Below are positions 1 to 9,794 of a stretch of 64,000 bases of DNA, one piece after another. The position numbers and the translations under genes are program-made. The DNA is taken from contig NZ_BCVA01000014.1 of the NCBI RefSeq assembly GCF_001591505.1, positions 1 through 64,000 of the forward strand, given 5' to 3'. Source of the DNA: Neobacillus niacini NBRC 15566 (GTDB taxonomy: Bacteria > Bacillota > Bacilli > Bacillales > Cytobacillaceae). Every line of letters starts with the position of its first letter. Positions within the stretch are counted from its first letter, which is position 1. The notes under the pieces were generated by a model. The model saw only the letters and a list, made by a program, of their open reading frames with translations. It was not told the origin of the DNA and made no database searches.

Positions 1-46
1 ATTTTGCTGTCGTTTTTTTCGTTACTAATGGTCATCTAGACCATAT

Positions 47-517
47 TTACTCTCTTTCTCTTGCCCGCTGCGCATCACGAATATTCTTTTGAACCGTAAT
101 CGCTGCAAATAAACTTAGAACAAATGACATCCCATAGAATCCTTTTTCGCTCAAATCAATACTGCCAGCATTATATAAACCGATACCCATTAATGAAATA
201 GCTACAATAAGTGCAAACCAACTAATACCATAATAAATATTTGTAACTGGTATTCCTTCTTCTTTATCTCTTACAGCTTTTTGTAAAGAAACAGACGCAT
301 ATAGGCCGAATACTAGTACAGCAAAGTAATAGCCTTTTTCGTTCAATTGCATCGCTGCGTTAAACAAGCCAACGAAATAAGCCGTAACACCTACTAACAG
401 AGCTGCCCAAGAAGCACCAATAAATGCCGGTGTCGGTTCTCCCTCTTTCCTAATTGCTTTCAACTTTGGATCCTTTTGTTTTCCTTTATCTAATAAAACC
501 TCATTCTCATTAGACAT
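47..517 (-). CDS. YiaA/YiaB-family small membrane protein
   Basis: This 156-residue protein has a charged N-terminus of about 30 residues followed by four hydrophobic segments arranged as two similar two-helix repeats. Each repeat ends in a related motif ([22 protein letters not shown] and, near the C-terminus, [20 protein letters not shown] in similar form). Two-helix duplication of this kind is the hallmark of the YiaA/YiaB family of cytoplasmic membrane proteins, whose function is unknown. A purine-rich ribosome binding site lies just upstream of the ATG at 517. A TATAAT-like -10 box on the minus strand (596-601) suggests its own promoter. The gene follows gerC in the same direction but is probably a separate unit. 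Family assignment is fairly sure; no role can be given. Confidence 0.8.
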   Translation of the reverse strand: MSNENEVLLDKGKQKDPKLKAIRKEGEPTPAFIGASWAALLVGVTAYFVGLFNAAMQLNEKGYYFAVLVFGLYASVSLQKAVRDKEEGIPVTNIYYGISWFALIVAISLMGIGLYNAGSIDLSEKGFYGMSFVLSLFAAITVQKNIRDAQRARERE

Positions 518-550
518 AGAATGTTTTCCCCTCCTTCTATTTCTCTAATA

Positions 551-582
551 AAAAGGAACACCGCAGATACACTGTAGTGCCC
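551..582 (-). terminator. possible imperfect hairpin between gerC and yiaA-like gene
   Basis: On the minus strand an imperfect stem (about 9 bp with two G-T pairs and one mismatch, around 558-580) is followed by a short T-rich run. It could terminate the ger operon. It also lies downstream of the TATAAT-like box at 596-601, so it could instead be a leader hairpin of the YiaA-like gene. Confidence 0.3.
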
Positions 583-653
583 CCCACCTCATTCTATTAT
601 ATAGAAAATTCTTACAAATAAAAGATGATTTTCCTAAAATTTCTCATTCAAAC

Positions 654-1751
654 CTACTTCCATTTTCCAGAACTGTTCACGATAACTTTAGCATGAATTT
701 TTATATCCATATCTTGGTACGACTGATACTTGTCCAATGCTTTCCATTCTTTATAATCCATTTTATTTCGTACGTATCGTCTAATACCAAGAGGATCTAC
801 TTGGAGTTTTTGCAACTTTACGATAAGTTTTTTACCTTCCCGATTTATTTTCTTGGTAATAATCGTTTCAATTTTTTTCTGTACTTTTGTATCAGAAATT
901 TCTTCTCTCCCAGTATATTCAATTACATCCCCAATCAATTCTATATATATTGAGGCTTTCTTTGGGTTCGTTGATGTTGATGGGATTTCAATCTTGTGGT
1001 CCTTAAGTTCATAGTTAAGCATGATAGTGGCTTTTTCATCTTCTCCTACGTCAATTTGGTCAATGAAACTCCCTTCCTTCATCTCTTCTCGAAAAAGGAA
1101 AAGATAACGGGCCTCTGCAGGTTTCAGAATACCGACAACTTTGTCAGCATGAAATAACCCAATGCCATTATAAGTAATATTGTTTTTTTCAACTTTAAAT
1201 ACCGGCAGAATGGGATCAATGCCGTCATCATAGTAGTCTCTAAGAAATTGATAAATATTATAATTTGTTCTTAAATTTTCACGGTTTAACTTCGTTAAAA
1301 ACTGCTCTAAGTATGTAGCATTTTGACCTTCGTTTTTAATCTGCAGCATTAATATATCACTTGCTTCATCTTCCGCTAAAGCCAATTTTGCTCTTGTACC
1401 AACACTTGGATCACGAGCTAAGGAAAGCAGGGTGGGCAGTAACCCCTGTTTCGCCAATTCATGACCAAATAAGGAAACACGCATTTGTCCGCTTTCAAGT
1501 TTTAAGTTTGTTTCCAATCTTACTTTTTCCCTTGCCTCTTTACTTGATTTCCCTTCAACACTGATTGTTTTTCGATCATATTTTCCGTCTTTTGTAATGA
1601 TTGGAAAGGTAACGGTTAACCGTAAGGGATTCTTTTCGTTATCACTAACATCATAACTTACAGCATTAATTAGCGCTAAATCGTCTATGATCTTTTGCTC
1701 GGCACATCCAGTTAGTATGAGAATTAGTATAATGCTAAATAATTTATTCAT
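654..1751 (-). CDS. Ger(x)C family spore germination lipoprotein
   Basis: This is the C subunit of a GerA-type nutrient germinant receptor, a lipoprotein on the outer face of the spore inner membrane. The 365-residue product begins with a lipoprotein signal (lipobox LTGC, Cys16) followed by a soluble domain, which is the normal size and layout of Ger(x)C proteins. The start overlaps the end of the gerB-like gene by 8 nt, so the two are translationally coupled. It is the last gene of gerA-gerB-gerC. Expression of such operons is normally forespore specific (sigma G); I could not place a convincing sigma G promoter. The receptor paralogue and its germinant cannot be read from the sequence. Confidence 0.93.
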   Translation of the reverse strand: MNKLFSIILILILTGCAEQKIIDDLALINAVSYDVSDNEKNPLRLTVTFPIITKDGKYDRKTISVEGKSSKEAREKVRLETNLKLESGQMRVSLFGHELAKQGLLPTLLSLARDPSVGTRAKLALAEDEASDILMLQIKNEGQNATYLEQFLTKLNRENLRTNYNIYQFLRDYYDDGIDPILPVFKVEKNNITYNGIGLFHADKVVGILKPAEARYLFLFREEMKEGSFIDQIDVGEDEKATIMLNYELKDHKIEIPSTSTNPKKASIYIELIGDVIEYTGREEISDTKVQKKIETIITKKINREGKKLIVKLQKLQVDPLGIRRYVRNKMDYKEWKALDKYQSYQDMDIKIHAKVIVNSSGKWK

Positions 1752-2829
1752 TGGCTGACTCTCTGTTCATTATTTTCGTACTTACAACGGTAATTAATAA
1801 AAAGATTGGCAATAAAAAGGCTACAGCTGTACAAGCATAGCTAATATACTTTAACCATTCATCTAAGTCTTTAAGAACTTTTGGTATAAATGATACGACA
1901 AAGCTTATCAGTATTATTACGGTTACAAGATAACTTGATTTTGCTCTTTTAAATTGATATTGTAATAGTTCTTTTGTTCCCCATAAGTACATAACGGTAG
2001 TCAACATTACCTTTATACCGAAAACAGAAAAGGTAAAGCTTTCGACACGTTCTAAAACAGGAAAAGATATGTACCCCAATAGTGTTACGACCGGGTACAT
2101 TTCGCTTACCAGTTGTTTAAAACTGAAAAAACCAAAACAGACAAAGGTCACACCCAAATATATAACGGTAGTAAGTGAATTTCCAGCTATAAGGGATTTT
2201 AATTGTTTCCTTTCTATCCGGTGGATATATAAGATCGACAGCTCATAACCTAAAAAGGCTGTAAAAACCGACACTCCCCCATTCAACATGTCTGTATCTC
2301 CTTTAAAAATAAACGGTGTCAAGCGAATAAAGCTGAATTCCGGAAGGTGGAAAGCTAATAAAAAAACAGTCCAGACTGTAAAATAAAATAAAACAACAGT
2401 TGCTTTCGCAATTTGATAAAGATCCTTCTTTAATAACATATAAGATAATATATAAGCCATTGAGAGAAAGTACACTAGTGACACATTATTGTAAAACAAT
2501 ACTTTAAGGATCATGGAAAACTTAACAGTCACCATTGCCCCTAAAAGCGTCCAAACAGACGCGATAACGAAATTAAAAGGAAGTGTCATCCACTTTGGCA
2601 GTATAGCTATGATTTCAAACATGGACTTACCTTTACTCAATTTGAATACGAGCCAAATAAGCACTAGATTGATATTGACAACGAAATAAATAATGAAATG
2701 ACCAATCCAGCCGTTGGTCCCAAATGCTTCTGCGACAAGCCGGGGTAAATAAAACAGCGTAACTCCAGACTGAGTTAAATAAATCAATATCGAAGCTTGA
2801 AAGGGTGATAACTTTTCTTTCATTGTCAT
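1744..2829 (-). CDS. GerB-family spore germination permease-like protein
   Basis: This is the integral membrane B subunit of a germinant receptor, related to amino acid permeases (APC superfamily, spore_permease family). The 361-residue protein has about ten hydrophobic segments and the family-typical N-terminus with a Pro/Phe/Gln stretch (KLSPFQASILIYL) before the first helix. The ATG at 2829 has a GGGAG ribosome binding site 7 nt upstream. The gene starts 5 nt after the gerA stop and overlaps gerC, so the three are a tight operon. B subunits are thought to take part in germinant recognition, but residues here do not tell which nutrient is sensed. Confidence 0.93.
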   Translation of the reverse strand: MTMKEKLSPFQASILIYLTQSGVTLFYLPRLVAEAFGTNGWIGHFIIYFVVNINLVLIWLVFKLSKGKSMFEIIAILPKWMTLPFNFVIASVWTLLGAMVTVKFSMILKVLFYNNVSLVYFLSMAYILSYMLLKKDLYQIAKATVVLFYFTVWTVFLLAFHLPEFSFIRLTPFIFKGDTDMLNGGVSVFTAFLGYELSILYIHRIERKQLKSLIAGNSLTTVIYLGVTFVCFGFFSFKQLVSEMYPVVTLLGYISFPVLERVESFTFSVFGIKVMLTTVMYLWGTKELLQYQFKRAKSSYLVTVIILISFVVSFIPKVLKDLDEWLKYISYACTAVAFLLPIFLLITVVSTKIMNRESANE

Positions 2830-2834
2830 GATCG

Positions 2835-4301
2835 TTACTCCCTTCCAGCTTTTTTCTTAAAAGGTCCCCGTATCAATGTGTATTTAAAGAACTTGGGATA
2901 CATCGGAGAAATTGGCATTAAATAAGGAGAATTTAAATTCGTCAAGGTGCTTAAATGAATAATTAAAATGGCCATTCCAAAAACAATCCCAATATTCCCC
3001 CAAAATCCTGATAGGATAATAAAGCCAAAACGTATAATTCTTATCGACCCGCTTAATAAATAACTAGGTACCACAAATGACGCGATAGCAGAAGCTGCTA
3101 CGACAATAATAAGGATATTACTAGTAATGCCTGCCTGGACAGCCGCCTGTCCGATAACAATACCGCCAACAATACCAATTGTCTGTCCAACTTTTGTGGG
3201 AAGCCTGGCTCCTGCCTCTCTCAACAGCTCTAACAAAAATTCTAAGAATAGCGCTTCTAAGACAGGTGGAAACGGCACTTTACTTCGGGACTCCTGCAAT
3301 GTCGGAAGTAAAGCCTGCGGAATCATTTCATAATGATAGGTTGTAACGGATACATATAAGGCAGTAAATAACAATGTAACTAAAATGGCAATATACCGTA
3401 TGATTTTTATAAAGGTACCAACAAACCATCTTTGACTGAAATCATCCATGGATTCCATAAAATCAAAAAAACTGACAGGTGTACAAAAAGCGTACGGACT
3501 GTTGTCCATTATGCCTGCTACTTTTCCTTCAAAAAGTTTATATACCACCACGTCCGGCCTTTCTGTGGTATAAAATTGTGGAAAAGGAGAATTTGGATAC
3601 TCATCGATAAATTGAACAAGCATATTGGTATCGGTAATTCCATCCTTTTGAATCGATAGAATTCTTTTTTTAATTTCTTCTAAGTCTTTATCTGATGCAA
3701 CACCTTCAATATAAAGTAGATAAACAGACCTTTTTGATTTATTTCCGACATGCAATTTTATCGTCTTGAGCTGTGAGCTCAAGACTCTTTTCCGAATAAG
3801 AGATAAATTTACATCAACAGATTCCACAAAAGAGTCATGCGCACCAAGTATGACCGTTTCTGTTTCAGATGGAGAAATCGAACGACCTTTTCCCTCTTTA
3901 AATGGAAGCTCATATGCTTTTTGCTCAGTGAATAAAATGGCACTTCCAGATAATATAGCTTCTTCAAGTTCGCTAAAATCTGACAATAGTCTGAACTCTG
4001 AATGAGTTAAAAAGGGCTGTAATTCTTCTATCGTGATACATCTAAGTTTTGATAAGAATTGTTCATAATGGTCCTTATTAATTAAATAACTAAAGTAGTA
4101 AATTTTTATTGTTAAATTTGGAAACTCTGTGACACTTAAATCAGAACTATTCGTAAAATTGTTTTTAAATTGCTGTAATAATCCCTCTTTAGCTAACTTT
4201 GGTTCTACTTTTTCACTCGCATTCGATATTTCTATGCTTCTCTGCAGTTTGAAGTCCTTCAAAAAGCGATTGCGATTTTTACGCATTCGCACCCGCCCCA
4301 T
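2835..4301 (-). CDS. GerA-family spore germination protein
   Basis: This is the A subunit of a germinant receptor in the spore inner membrane. The 488-residue protein has a long hydrophilic N-terminal half (to about residue 290) and a C-terminal membrane part with several helices, including a Gly-rich segment (GQTIGIVGGIVIGQAAVQAG) highly typical of GerA/SpoVAF proteins. Size is normal for the family. The start is uncertain: ATG 4301 has only a weak ribosome binding site, and a second ATG at 4286 gives a protein starting MRKNRNRF. It is the first gene of the gerABC operon and is divergent from the DUF2935 gene. Confidence 0.93.
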   Translation of the reverse strand: MGRVRMRKNRNRFLKDFKLQRSIEISNASEKVEPKLAKEGLLQQFKNNFTNSSDLSVTEFPNLTIKIYYFSYLINKDHYEQFLSKLRCITIEELQPFLTHSEFRLLSDFSELEEAILSGSAILFTEQKAYELPFKEGKGRSISPSETETVILGAHDSFVESVDVNLSLIRKRVLSSQLKTIKLHVGNKSKRSVYLLYIEGVASDKDLEEIKKRILSIQKDGITDTNMLVQFIDEYPNSPFPQFYTTERPDVVVYKLFEGKVAGIMDNSPYAFCTPVSFFDFMESMDDFSQRWFVGTFIKIIRYIAILVTLLFTALYVSVTTYHYEMIPQALLPTLQESRSKVPFPPVLEALFLEFLLELLREAGARLPTKVGQTIGIVGGIVIGQAAVQAGITSNILIIVVAASAIASFVVPSYLLSGSIRIIRFGFIILSGFWGNIGIVFGMAILIIHLSTLTNLNSPYLMPISPMYPKFFKYTLIRGPFKKKAGRE

Positions 4302-4405
4302 CTTTTTCTTTTATTTTTTGCTAACAATGGTAATTTATACATTTATTTAAAGGCTGAATAATAATTTGTATTAGAAAGGTAGATTGCAAATAAGGGAGGT
4401 TACCG

Positions 4406-5245
4406 GTGAAAAACCTAAATCCATTTTCTCCTTGGGAAGAGCATTATTTTTGGGTCAATATACTCTTGGATCATGCCATTTTTGTTCGTGATTACTTATC
4501 ACCAGTCGAGGTAAACCTTATAGAAGAAGCCGTTGGGTTTATTAGCAGATTCACAGAGGTAAGAAACAGATTAGAACAAATTCCAAATACGAGTCAGATA
4601 AATTCACAAGCATTGGTTGAATTTTCAAAGCTATCCGCACAAGTTTCTTATGATTATTACACCTTCGAAGGAAAAATTCTTAACTTACAATTAAACAATA
4701 AAATATTGATTAACATTACCCCAACCTATTTTAATGGGACATTAAATGAAAACGGTGAATATTTACGAATCCTGCAATATTACATGAATGGAACAGATTA
4801 CCCTCCTCTTCCATTAGTTGATTTATTAGATCTTTGGTTAGAGGATCAGATTGGTCACGCTGCATTACTAAATCGGGCACTCGATGGGATAGAACTTATT
4901 CTCCATGAGAGAGTGAACACGCTGAATAAGCTATTTTCAGCACATGTATTAAAAAATGACGCGATAAAAGGTTATTTACGGTTTATGCCTCCCCATTTCC
5001 CGGTACAAATCGCCTTTGCACGTGAAGTAAGTGGAACTGTTCTTGCCTTTAACCAATTGGTTGAACATGTTATTAAGTTATATAAAGGAAAAGAAGTTTT
5101 GAATGCCACAACGCTGCGTTTTTTAGAACACCATTTTCCTGAGTCCTGTTATTTTTTAACAAAGCTAAGTGCATTTGTTCCTGACATGGATCGTCCCCCG
5201 TGCTCATTGACAGCTTATTTTAAAAACTACCATGGCGGGTATTAA
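4406..5245 (+). CDS. DUF2935 family protein
   Basis: This 279-residue soluble, mostly helical protein carries two copies of the HxxF/HxxxE-type pattern seen in DUF2935 proteins of Bacillus and Clostridium. One is near residue 15-30 ([19 protein letters not shown]) and one in the second half ([15 protein letters not shown]). The pattern suggests a duplicated ferritin-like, possibly metal-binding, helical bundle; the function is unknown. The start is GTG at 4406, supported by a strong AAGGGAGGT ribosome binding site at 4393-4400. It is monocistronic or co-transcribed with the next gene, and divergent from the germination operon. Confidence 0.8.
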   Translation: MKNLNPFSPWEEHYFWVNILLDHAIFVRDYLSPVEVNLIEEAVGFISRFTEVRNRLEQIPNTSQINSQALVEFSKLSAQVSYDYYTFEGKILNLQLNNKILINITPTYFNGTLNENGEYLRILQYYMNGTDYPPLPLVDLLDLWLEDQIGHAALLNRALDGIELILHERVNTLNKLFSAHVLKNDAIKGYLRFMPPHFPVQIAFAREVSGTVLAFNQLVEHVIKLYKGKEVLNATTLRFLEHHFPESCYFLTKLSAFVPDMDRPPCSLTAYFKNYHGGY

Positions 5246-5319
5246 TATGGTTAATCCATTCTCTGTTTGCTCATACTAATTTTGGATTCATGATTATTAG
5301 AAATGGAGTGAACATAAGA

Positions 5320-5685
5320 ATGGAATTCGAAGCAAGAAATTCTACAGAAGCAGCCTTACATGAGTATAAATCTGGGTTAGGTGTATTTACCCAAAAAATG
5401 CCAGAGTTTGCTAGACACTTCAATGCCTTTACAGAAGAATGCTTTAAAGAGGGTGCTTTATCTCAACGGGAAAAGCAATTAATTGCATTAGGCATTAGTC
5501 TCTATACACAGGATGAATATTGTATTATTTATCATACAAAAGGTTGTCTTGATCAAGGATGTTCCGAACAGGAAATCCTCGAAGCTGTTGGTGTTACGGC
5601 AGCATTTGGCGGCGGAGCAGCTATGAGTCAGGCAGTAACGCTAGTTCAGGAATGCATTACGGATTTAAATCAACTAAAACAATAA
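5320..5685 (+). CDS. carboxymuconolactone decarboxylase / AhpD-like family protein
   Basis: A 121-residue small helical protein of the CMD/AhpD fold. It has the family core with the [19 protein letters not shown] segment and a following GC-E/QEILEA motif, ending in a Gly-rich [11 protein letters not shown] stretch. The first Cys of the usual CxxC redox pair region is CI-I-Y-H rather than CxxC, so peroxidase activity is not assured. I chose ATG 5320 over the upstream ATG 5290 because GGAGTG lies 9 nt before 5320 and homologues start near this point. A strong terminator follows immediately. Confidence 0.85.
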   Translation: MEFEARNSTEAALHEYKSGLGVFTQKMPEFARHFNAFTEECFKEGALSQREKQLIALGISLYTQDEYCIIYHTKGCLDQGCSEQEILEAVGVTAAFGGGAAMSQAVTLVQECITDLNQLKQ

Positions 5686-5694
5686 ATTATATTT

Positions 5695-5738
5695 AAAAAA
5701 CCACTACAGAACACTCGTTCGTTCTGTAGTGGTTTTTT
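5695..5738. terminator. bidirectional Rho-independent terminator
   Basis: A perfect 12-bp stem (5701-5712 with 5721-5732) is flanked by an A-run on one side and a T-run on the other. It serves the CMD-like gene from the left and the DHH gene from the right, and overlaps the DHH stop codon. Confidence 0.95.
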
Positions 5739-6922
5739 CAGTGAATTTGGTTTTTAACTTGTTTCATTAAGTACTGAACAAAATCATCGTCTTTTACTAT
5801 CCACACCTCATAATTTCTTTTTAAGTAACTCTCCCCTTCTTCAAAATTGGCATAGGTTTGTTCCAATCGTTTCTGGCCTTTTTGAATCGCCCATTCATCG
5901 TCACTTACTTGATAAAGCAGAAAATAATCTTCTCTTCTACTTTTATACAATGTACCAAAAGAAGAACGTTTCAAATTATATCGATTTCGTCTCGCGTCTT
6001 CTGGAATAGATTCTAAATGAAAGGTCTCTGTTACAAAGTTTTTATAAGCTTCTTCAGTTAAAGAACAACCGGATGCCTTTGCATGCCCGCCTCCACCATA
6101 TTTTCCGGCAACCTCAGAAACATCGATATGATCGTGAATGGTTCGGAAACCCATCCGCTTCCCACCAATATTTAAAATTGCAATATAATCTAGATGTGGA
6201 TATTCTTTCCCTAATTCATTTCCCAGTTCTGAGTGATAGGATTCCGCATAGACCACACCTGCAAAAAGGCCATCAAGTTCTGTCTGAACAAGCTCCCGCC
6301 TTTTCCTGCGAATATAGCGATCAATTTTATCTTCTTCCATATCTAATATTTTCTTTTCAAACTCATCAAAATAAAAGTGGTCACTAGTTTTAAGCCGCTG
6401 GATCATTTTTTCTTCAAATTCGTCAATGGAAACTAGAAAAAATAGTGCATTCAGACGCTGGGCGTCTTGATTCTCATTTTTCTCCCACTCCCACGTATCG
6501 TATTGTCTAACCAACTCGACAAATTCTCTTATCGCATTTGACTCTTCAATGAACTGATGGGAAATAAGATAATCATATAATAATGAGGTCGCAGAGGTTA
6601 ATTTACCATCTTGGTCTTCAACCATCACATGTCCCCATGGATAATCATTGTAATGCAGTGCGGTTTTGTGATGATCGATGAGCTGTACTTTCCCCCCTTC
6701 TTGATAAAACTCATTAATTCTCTGTTCATTTTTTTCATTTACAGACAAATCGGTAATAAATAAGGTAGTCCTTTTATCTTCGTTTTCGAAAAACCATTCA
6801 ACTTCTCGATTTAAACCAGAAATGGAATTGTAGCGAACCTTTACATCTTCTCCAAAGGCAAGCTTTCCTAGTATTCCACACCCGACACCATCTAAATCAT
6901 TATGTGATAACAGTTTATACAT
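5738..6922 (-). CDS. DHH family phosphoesterase
   Basis: This is a manganese-dependent phosphoesterase of the DHH/DHHA1 superfamily (oligoribonuclease or cyclic-dinucleotide phosphodiesterase relatives). The N-terminal motif NDLDG is at residues 8-12, the signature IDHHKTALHYND follows near residue 85, and the DHHA1 substrate-binding motif GGGGHAKASG sits around residue 280. I placed the start at ATG 6922 (MYKLLSHNDLDG), which has a GAGGTGAAGGG ribosome binding site; an upstream in-frame ATG at 6985 would add 21 residues that do not fit the family. At 394 residues it is of normal size. The exact substrate is not clear; YtqI/NrnA-like roles are possible but its C-terminus is diverged. Confidence 0.88.
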   Translation of the reverse strand: MYKLLSHNDLDGVGCGILGKLAFGEDVKVRYNSISGLNREVEWFFENEDKRTTLFITDLSVNEKNEQRINEFYQEGGKVQLIDHHKTALHYNDYPWGHVMVEDQDGKLTSATSLLYDYLISHQFIEESNAIREFVELVRQYDTWEWEKNENQDAQRLNALFFLVSIDEFEEKMIQRLKTSDHFYFDEFEKKILDMEEDKIDRYIRRKRRELVQTELDGLFAGVVYAESYHSELGNELGKEYPHLDYIAILNIGGKRMGFRTIHDHIDVSEVAGKYGGGGHAKASGCSLTEEAYKNFVTETFHLESIPEDARRNRYNLKRSSFGTLYKSRREDYFLLYQVSDDEWAIQKGQKRLEQTYANFEEGESYLKRNYEVWIVKDDDFVQYLMKQVKNQIH

Positions 6923-6983
6923 GCCCTTCACCTCATAAAATAGTATGGTTTCAAAAGGTGAAAAATATTGAATCACACCAAAC

Positions 6984-7015
6984 AAAAAACCCGCCCCATC
7001 AAAAGTGCGAGTTTT
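6984..7015 (-). terminator. Rho-independent terminator of the patatin-like gene
   Basis: On the minus strand a 9-bp stem (7007-7015 pairing with 6986-6994, one G-T pair) is followed by a T-run. It lies just downstream of the patatin stop. Confidence 0.75.
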
Positions 7016-7020
7016 GGTTG

Positions 7021-7932
7021 TTATTTTTCTAAAAACGAAAGAATTTGGTCTTTCTGTTTTTTAAAAACATTTCTTCCTAAATCACTTAAAACATCCATAT
7101 AATCTACTTCATCAAAGGGAATCTCCTTACCCAAATCTTCATTGATTCGAAGGTATTGGTCCTTTAGAAGAATCTGACAATGATAGGTTACGGATTCTGA
7201 TGAAAGGTGGAGGGCCAAATCCAGAAGCTTAGGTGTTACCTTCATCGTAGGTAAGTGGAACGGGAGCCACTGATTGATTCCCCAATACTTATCATTATTG
7301 TTCGTAAAATCAATATTTTGTAATCCAGTACCGATGGATAAGATGTTGATTTCCTTCATATTCTTTTGGAAGAAATCAATGGCTTCTGTCAGGCAGACCA
7401 ATGAAGGATTATTCGCCCATAGCCCGCCATCTATGGATAAGTACTGATCCCCTATTTTGTTAGGAGGGAAATAGACAGGTGCCGAGCACGAGGAAAGGAC
7501 CGCATCCCACACTTTTATCGATAGATCATCACAGTCAGGATGTCCGTAGTTTGAACGGTGAGTAAATGGTTTTCCATGCGTAATGTCCACAGCAGGAATA
7601 AGCAGCGGCTTGGTTATCTCCTGCAGTGTCACTTCACCAAACGCTTGTTTTAACAGATGTCTTAGCGCTCGGTCACTATAAACACTCTTAAATAGTCCAA
7701 CCTTTGCCTGCCTGGTAAAAATCTTTCCACCGAAGTACTTATAGCTCTCATAGATCTCTTTCATGTTTTTGTGGAGTGAAACAGAGGCAGCAATGATAGC
7801 TCCAGTACTAGTACCAGCGACTACATCAAACAACTCATCTACAGGATGACCTACTTCTTCTTCTAATGCTTGTAAAATGGCGATGGCAAAAATACCACGA
7901 ATTCCACCACCATCTATACAAAGTAATTTCAT
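7021..7932 (-). CDS. patatin-like phospholipase / acyl hydrolase
   Basis: A 303-residue patatin-family lipid acyl hydrolase with a complete Ser-Asp dyad. The oxyanion motif is GGGIRG at residues 8-13, the nucleophile elbow is GTSTG with Ser42, and the catalytic Asp168 lies in SIDGGLW. No signal peptide or membrane segment is visible, so it should be cytoplasmic. The ATG at 7932 has an AGGTGA ribosome binding site. It sits alone between the DHH gene and phhA, with its own terminator. The family cleaves fatty acyl esters from phospholipids; the physiological substrate is unknown. Confidence 0.9.
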   Translation of the reverse strand: MKLLCIDGGGIRGIFAIAILQALEEEVGHPVDELFDVVAGTSTGAIIAASVSLHKNMKEIYESYKYFGGKIFTRQAKVGLFKSVYSDRALRHLLKQAFGEVTLQEITKPLLIPAVDITHGKPFTHRSNYGHPDCDDLSIKVWDAVLSSCSAPVYFPPNKIGDQYLSIDGGLWANNPSLVCLTEAIDFFQKNMKEINILSIGTGLQNIDFTNNNDKYWGINQWLPFHLPTMKVTPKLLDLALHLSSESVTYHCQILLKDQYLRINEDLGKEIPFDEVDYMDVLSDLGRNVFKKQKDQILSFLEK

Positions 7933-8041
7933 TATTTTTCACCTAAATTACCCTTCTTTTCCCTAAGTGTACCCTTTCTTTGTTTTCCTTATCACGGCGG
8001 CTAATTTATTTCATCGTTGTTGTGATTGGCCAAAATTTTCG

Positions 8042-9769
8042 TCATACATTGGTTAACATCAGACCTCTATCAATTAACACAGGGAATTCTTCACTTAAAA
8101 GCTTTATATCTTCAAGTTGTGTTTTTAGTAATAACTGTTGGTCAGGCATAAGGTTATGTCTCACTAACAGTTCCATTACTTCAATTCGTAATAACCAATC
8201 ATCCTTATAATCCCTTGTTAATTCACCAAGCACCTCAAGTAGGGCTGTTTCTATGTCATTATGTGGATTTTCACGAATGGTTCTAACCTTCCCATACAAC
8301 TGTTCTAATGGAGATAAATCTCTTTTAACAAGTGGTTTCGTTTCAACTTCTTCTAAGTTTGCATAAAATTGTTCAGAATCTGCTGCACCTGCGAATACGG
8401 AGGTAATTCGTTCTCCCACTGCAAGATCATAATTGCCCCAATCACGATCAAATAACGTTTGGCCTGCGTATGAGACACTACAATCATTAAATGATATGAG
8501 CAGAAGTTTGCCCTCTTTTCGATAGAAATGTTGTGGAGTTCCTGACACCTTCACGCCACTCTCAAAATTGATGGTAGATTCTTTCCCTATCTCAATGCCA
8601 ATTCTATTAAGCTCCTCGTCACTTAGCTCCTCGAATGGATTGATGCTATTTGTTATTTTACCAATGGGAGCTCCAAAGCCGTCTTGATGTGTAGTTTTTC
8701 CATGACCTGACAATTCATTATTTTGATAAGCCAAGGCTGATGGACCTTCAGTTTGGACGTAAATGGCTTCACCTTTTTCATCTTTAATGATGTTACGTAA
8801 GGTGCCGGTTAACTGCAGTCCTGAGCTATATTGAAACGTAGCCGTATGATTCGATCGAAGTGCTTTATCTAAGCCCTTTGTTCCACCAATCCTAAAAGCC
8901 ATGGTTTTCGAAAATTCCATTACTGCATTTATTAACTGGTCAAAGCTGTTACAAACAAAAAGCTGGGGCTGTGGTTTGGTAATATCAAAGCCAGTTTTAA
9001 TAACAGTCTCCAAGTCAAAAGGGATCTTCTTAACCGAATCGGTTAGGCTGCTTCTACCTTCGGATACAGAAGATAACAATCCAGCTCCATAGATTTGTGG
9101 CTGATCGACACTGCCAATAAGGCCGTATTCTACGGTCCACCAATATAAACGCGAAATTTGCTCCGCTTCTGATAACTCGGTTACAGCCGCTTGTTTTTCT
9201 TCAAAAACAGCTTTAGCTGCGTCGATTTCTTCTTTTGTTGCTTTTCCGCTCTCTAATAGATTCGAATAGGTTCGCACTGCTTCAAATAATTCATGCTCTT
9301 CACTTGTTGCTAATGCTTTTGAACCAATTTGTCCGAAAAGCTTTACATATTCCGAGAATTTCTCCTCGCAAAGGATTGGTGCATGACCTGCGGCTTCATG
9401 AATGATATCAGGTGCTGGTGTATATTGAATGTTTTCTAGTTTACGAATGTCAGATGCTATCGGCAGGATACCGTGTGCTTGAAAGTCGAAGAAAATAACA
9501 CCGGGGATAAAACCATCAATATTAGCTGCTCCCCAGCCGGACGGCTCTAACGCTTTGTTCATATCTGTAACATTAGGTATTTTCTCTACAGATATCCCAG
9601 AGGACTTTAACCCGCCTACATACGCTTGATGGGCAGTGTCTTTTAGATAGTTATGGTTCTGTCTCATCACATAACGCCACACCGCGTGATCAATCGGTGT
9701 GTATTTCTCATATTGCTGGTCTACCACATATTTTTGCAAGTGTCTCGGAATTTTCTTTGCTTTCCCCAT
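8042..9769 (-). CDS. phhA: phenylalanine 4-monooxygenase (long Bacillus-type aromatic amino acid hydroxylase)
   Basis: This iron- and tetrahydrobiopterin-dependent enzyme hydroxylates phenylalanine to tyrosine. The non-haem iron ligands are visible: His124 and His129 in HEAAGH, and Glu214 in YWWTVEYGL. The catalytic core fills roughly residues 20-330. At 575 residues the protein is about twice the usual bacterial PhhA; the C-terminal 240 residues are a Bacillus-specific extension with no motif I recognise. The ATG at 9769 has an AAGGGAG ribosome binding site. It lies 25 nt downstream of phhB and is co-transcribed with it. A cre-like site upstream of phhB suggests catabolite control. Confidence 0.93.
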   Translation of the reverse strand: MGKAKKIPRHLQKYVVDQQYEKYTPIDHAVWRYVMRQNHNYLKDTAHQAYVGGLKSSGISVEKIPNVTDMNKALEPSGWGAANIDGFIPGVIFFDFQAHGILPIASDIRKLENIQYTPAPDIIHEAAGHAPILCEEKFSEYVKLFGQIGSKALATSEEHELFEAVRTYSNLLESGKATKEEIDAAKAVFEEKQAAVTELSEAEQISRLYWWTVEYGLIGSVDQPQIYGAGLLSSVSEGRSSLTDSVKKIPFDLETVIKTGFDITKPQPQLFVCNSFDQLINAVMEFSKTMAFRIGGTKGLDKALRSNHTATFQYSSGLQLTGTLRNIIKDEKGEAIYVQTEGPSALAYQNNELSGHGKTTHQDGFGAPIGKITNSINPFEELSDEELNRIGIEIGKESTINFESGVKVSGTPQHFYRKEGKLLLISFNDCSVSYAGQTLFDRDWGNYDLAVGERITSVFAGAADSEQFYANLEEVETKPLVKRDLSPLEQLYGKVRTIRENPHNDIETALLEVLGELTRDYKDDWLLRIEVMELLVRHNLMPDQQLLLKTQLEDIKLLSEEFPVLIDRGLMLTNV

Positions 9770-9794
9770 AGATATCTCTCCCTTGAAAAGAAAA

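Noticed and set aside
28-44. Small hairpin ATGGTC/GACCAT after the YiaA-like gene
   Set aside because: The stem is only 6 bp and no T-run follows on the minus strand, so a terminator is not supported.
3770-3784. GTGAGCTCAAGA resembling the TetR-type operator
   Set aside because: It lies inside the gerA coding region, lacks the ACTTT arm and is outside the catabolic block.
4302-4405. Sigma G promoter for the ger operon
   Set aside because: TGTATA occurs but no properly spaced CATnnTA box follows.
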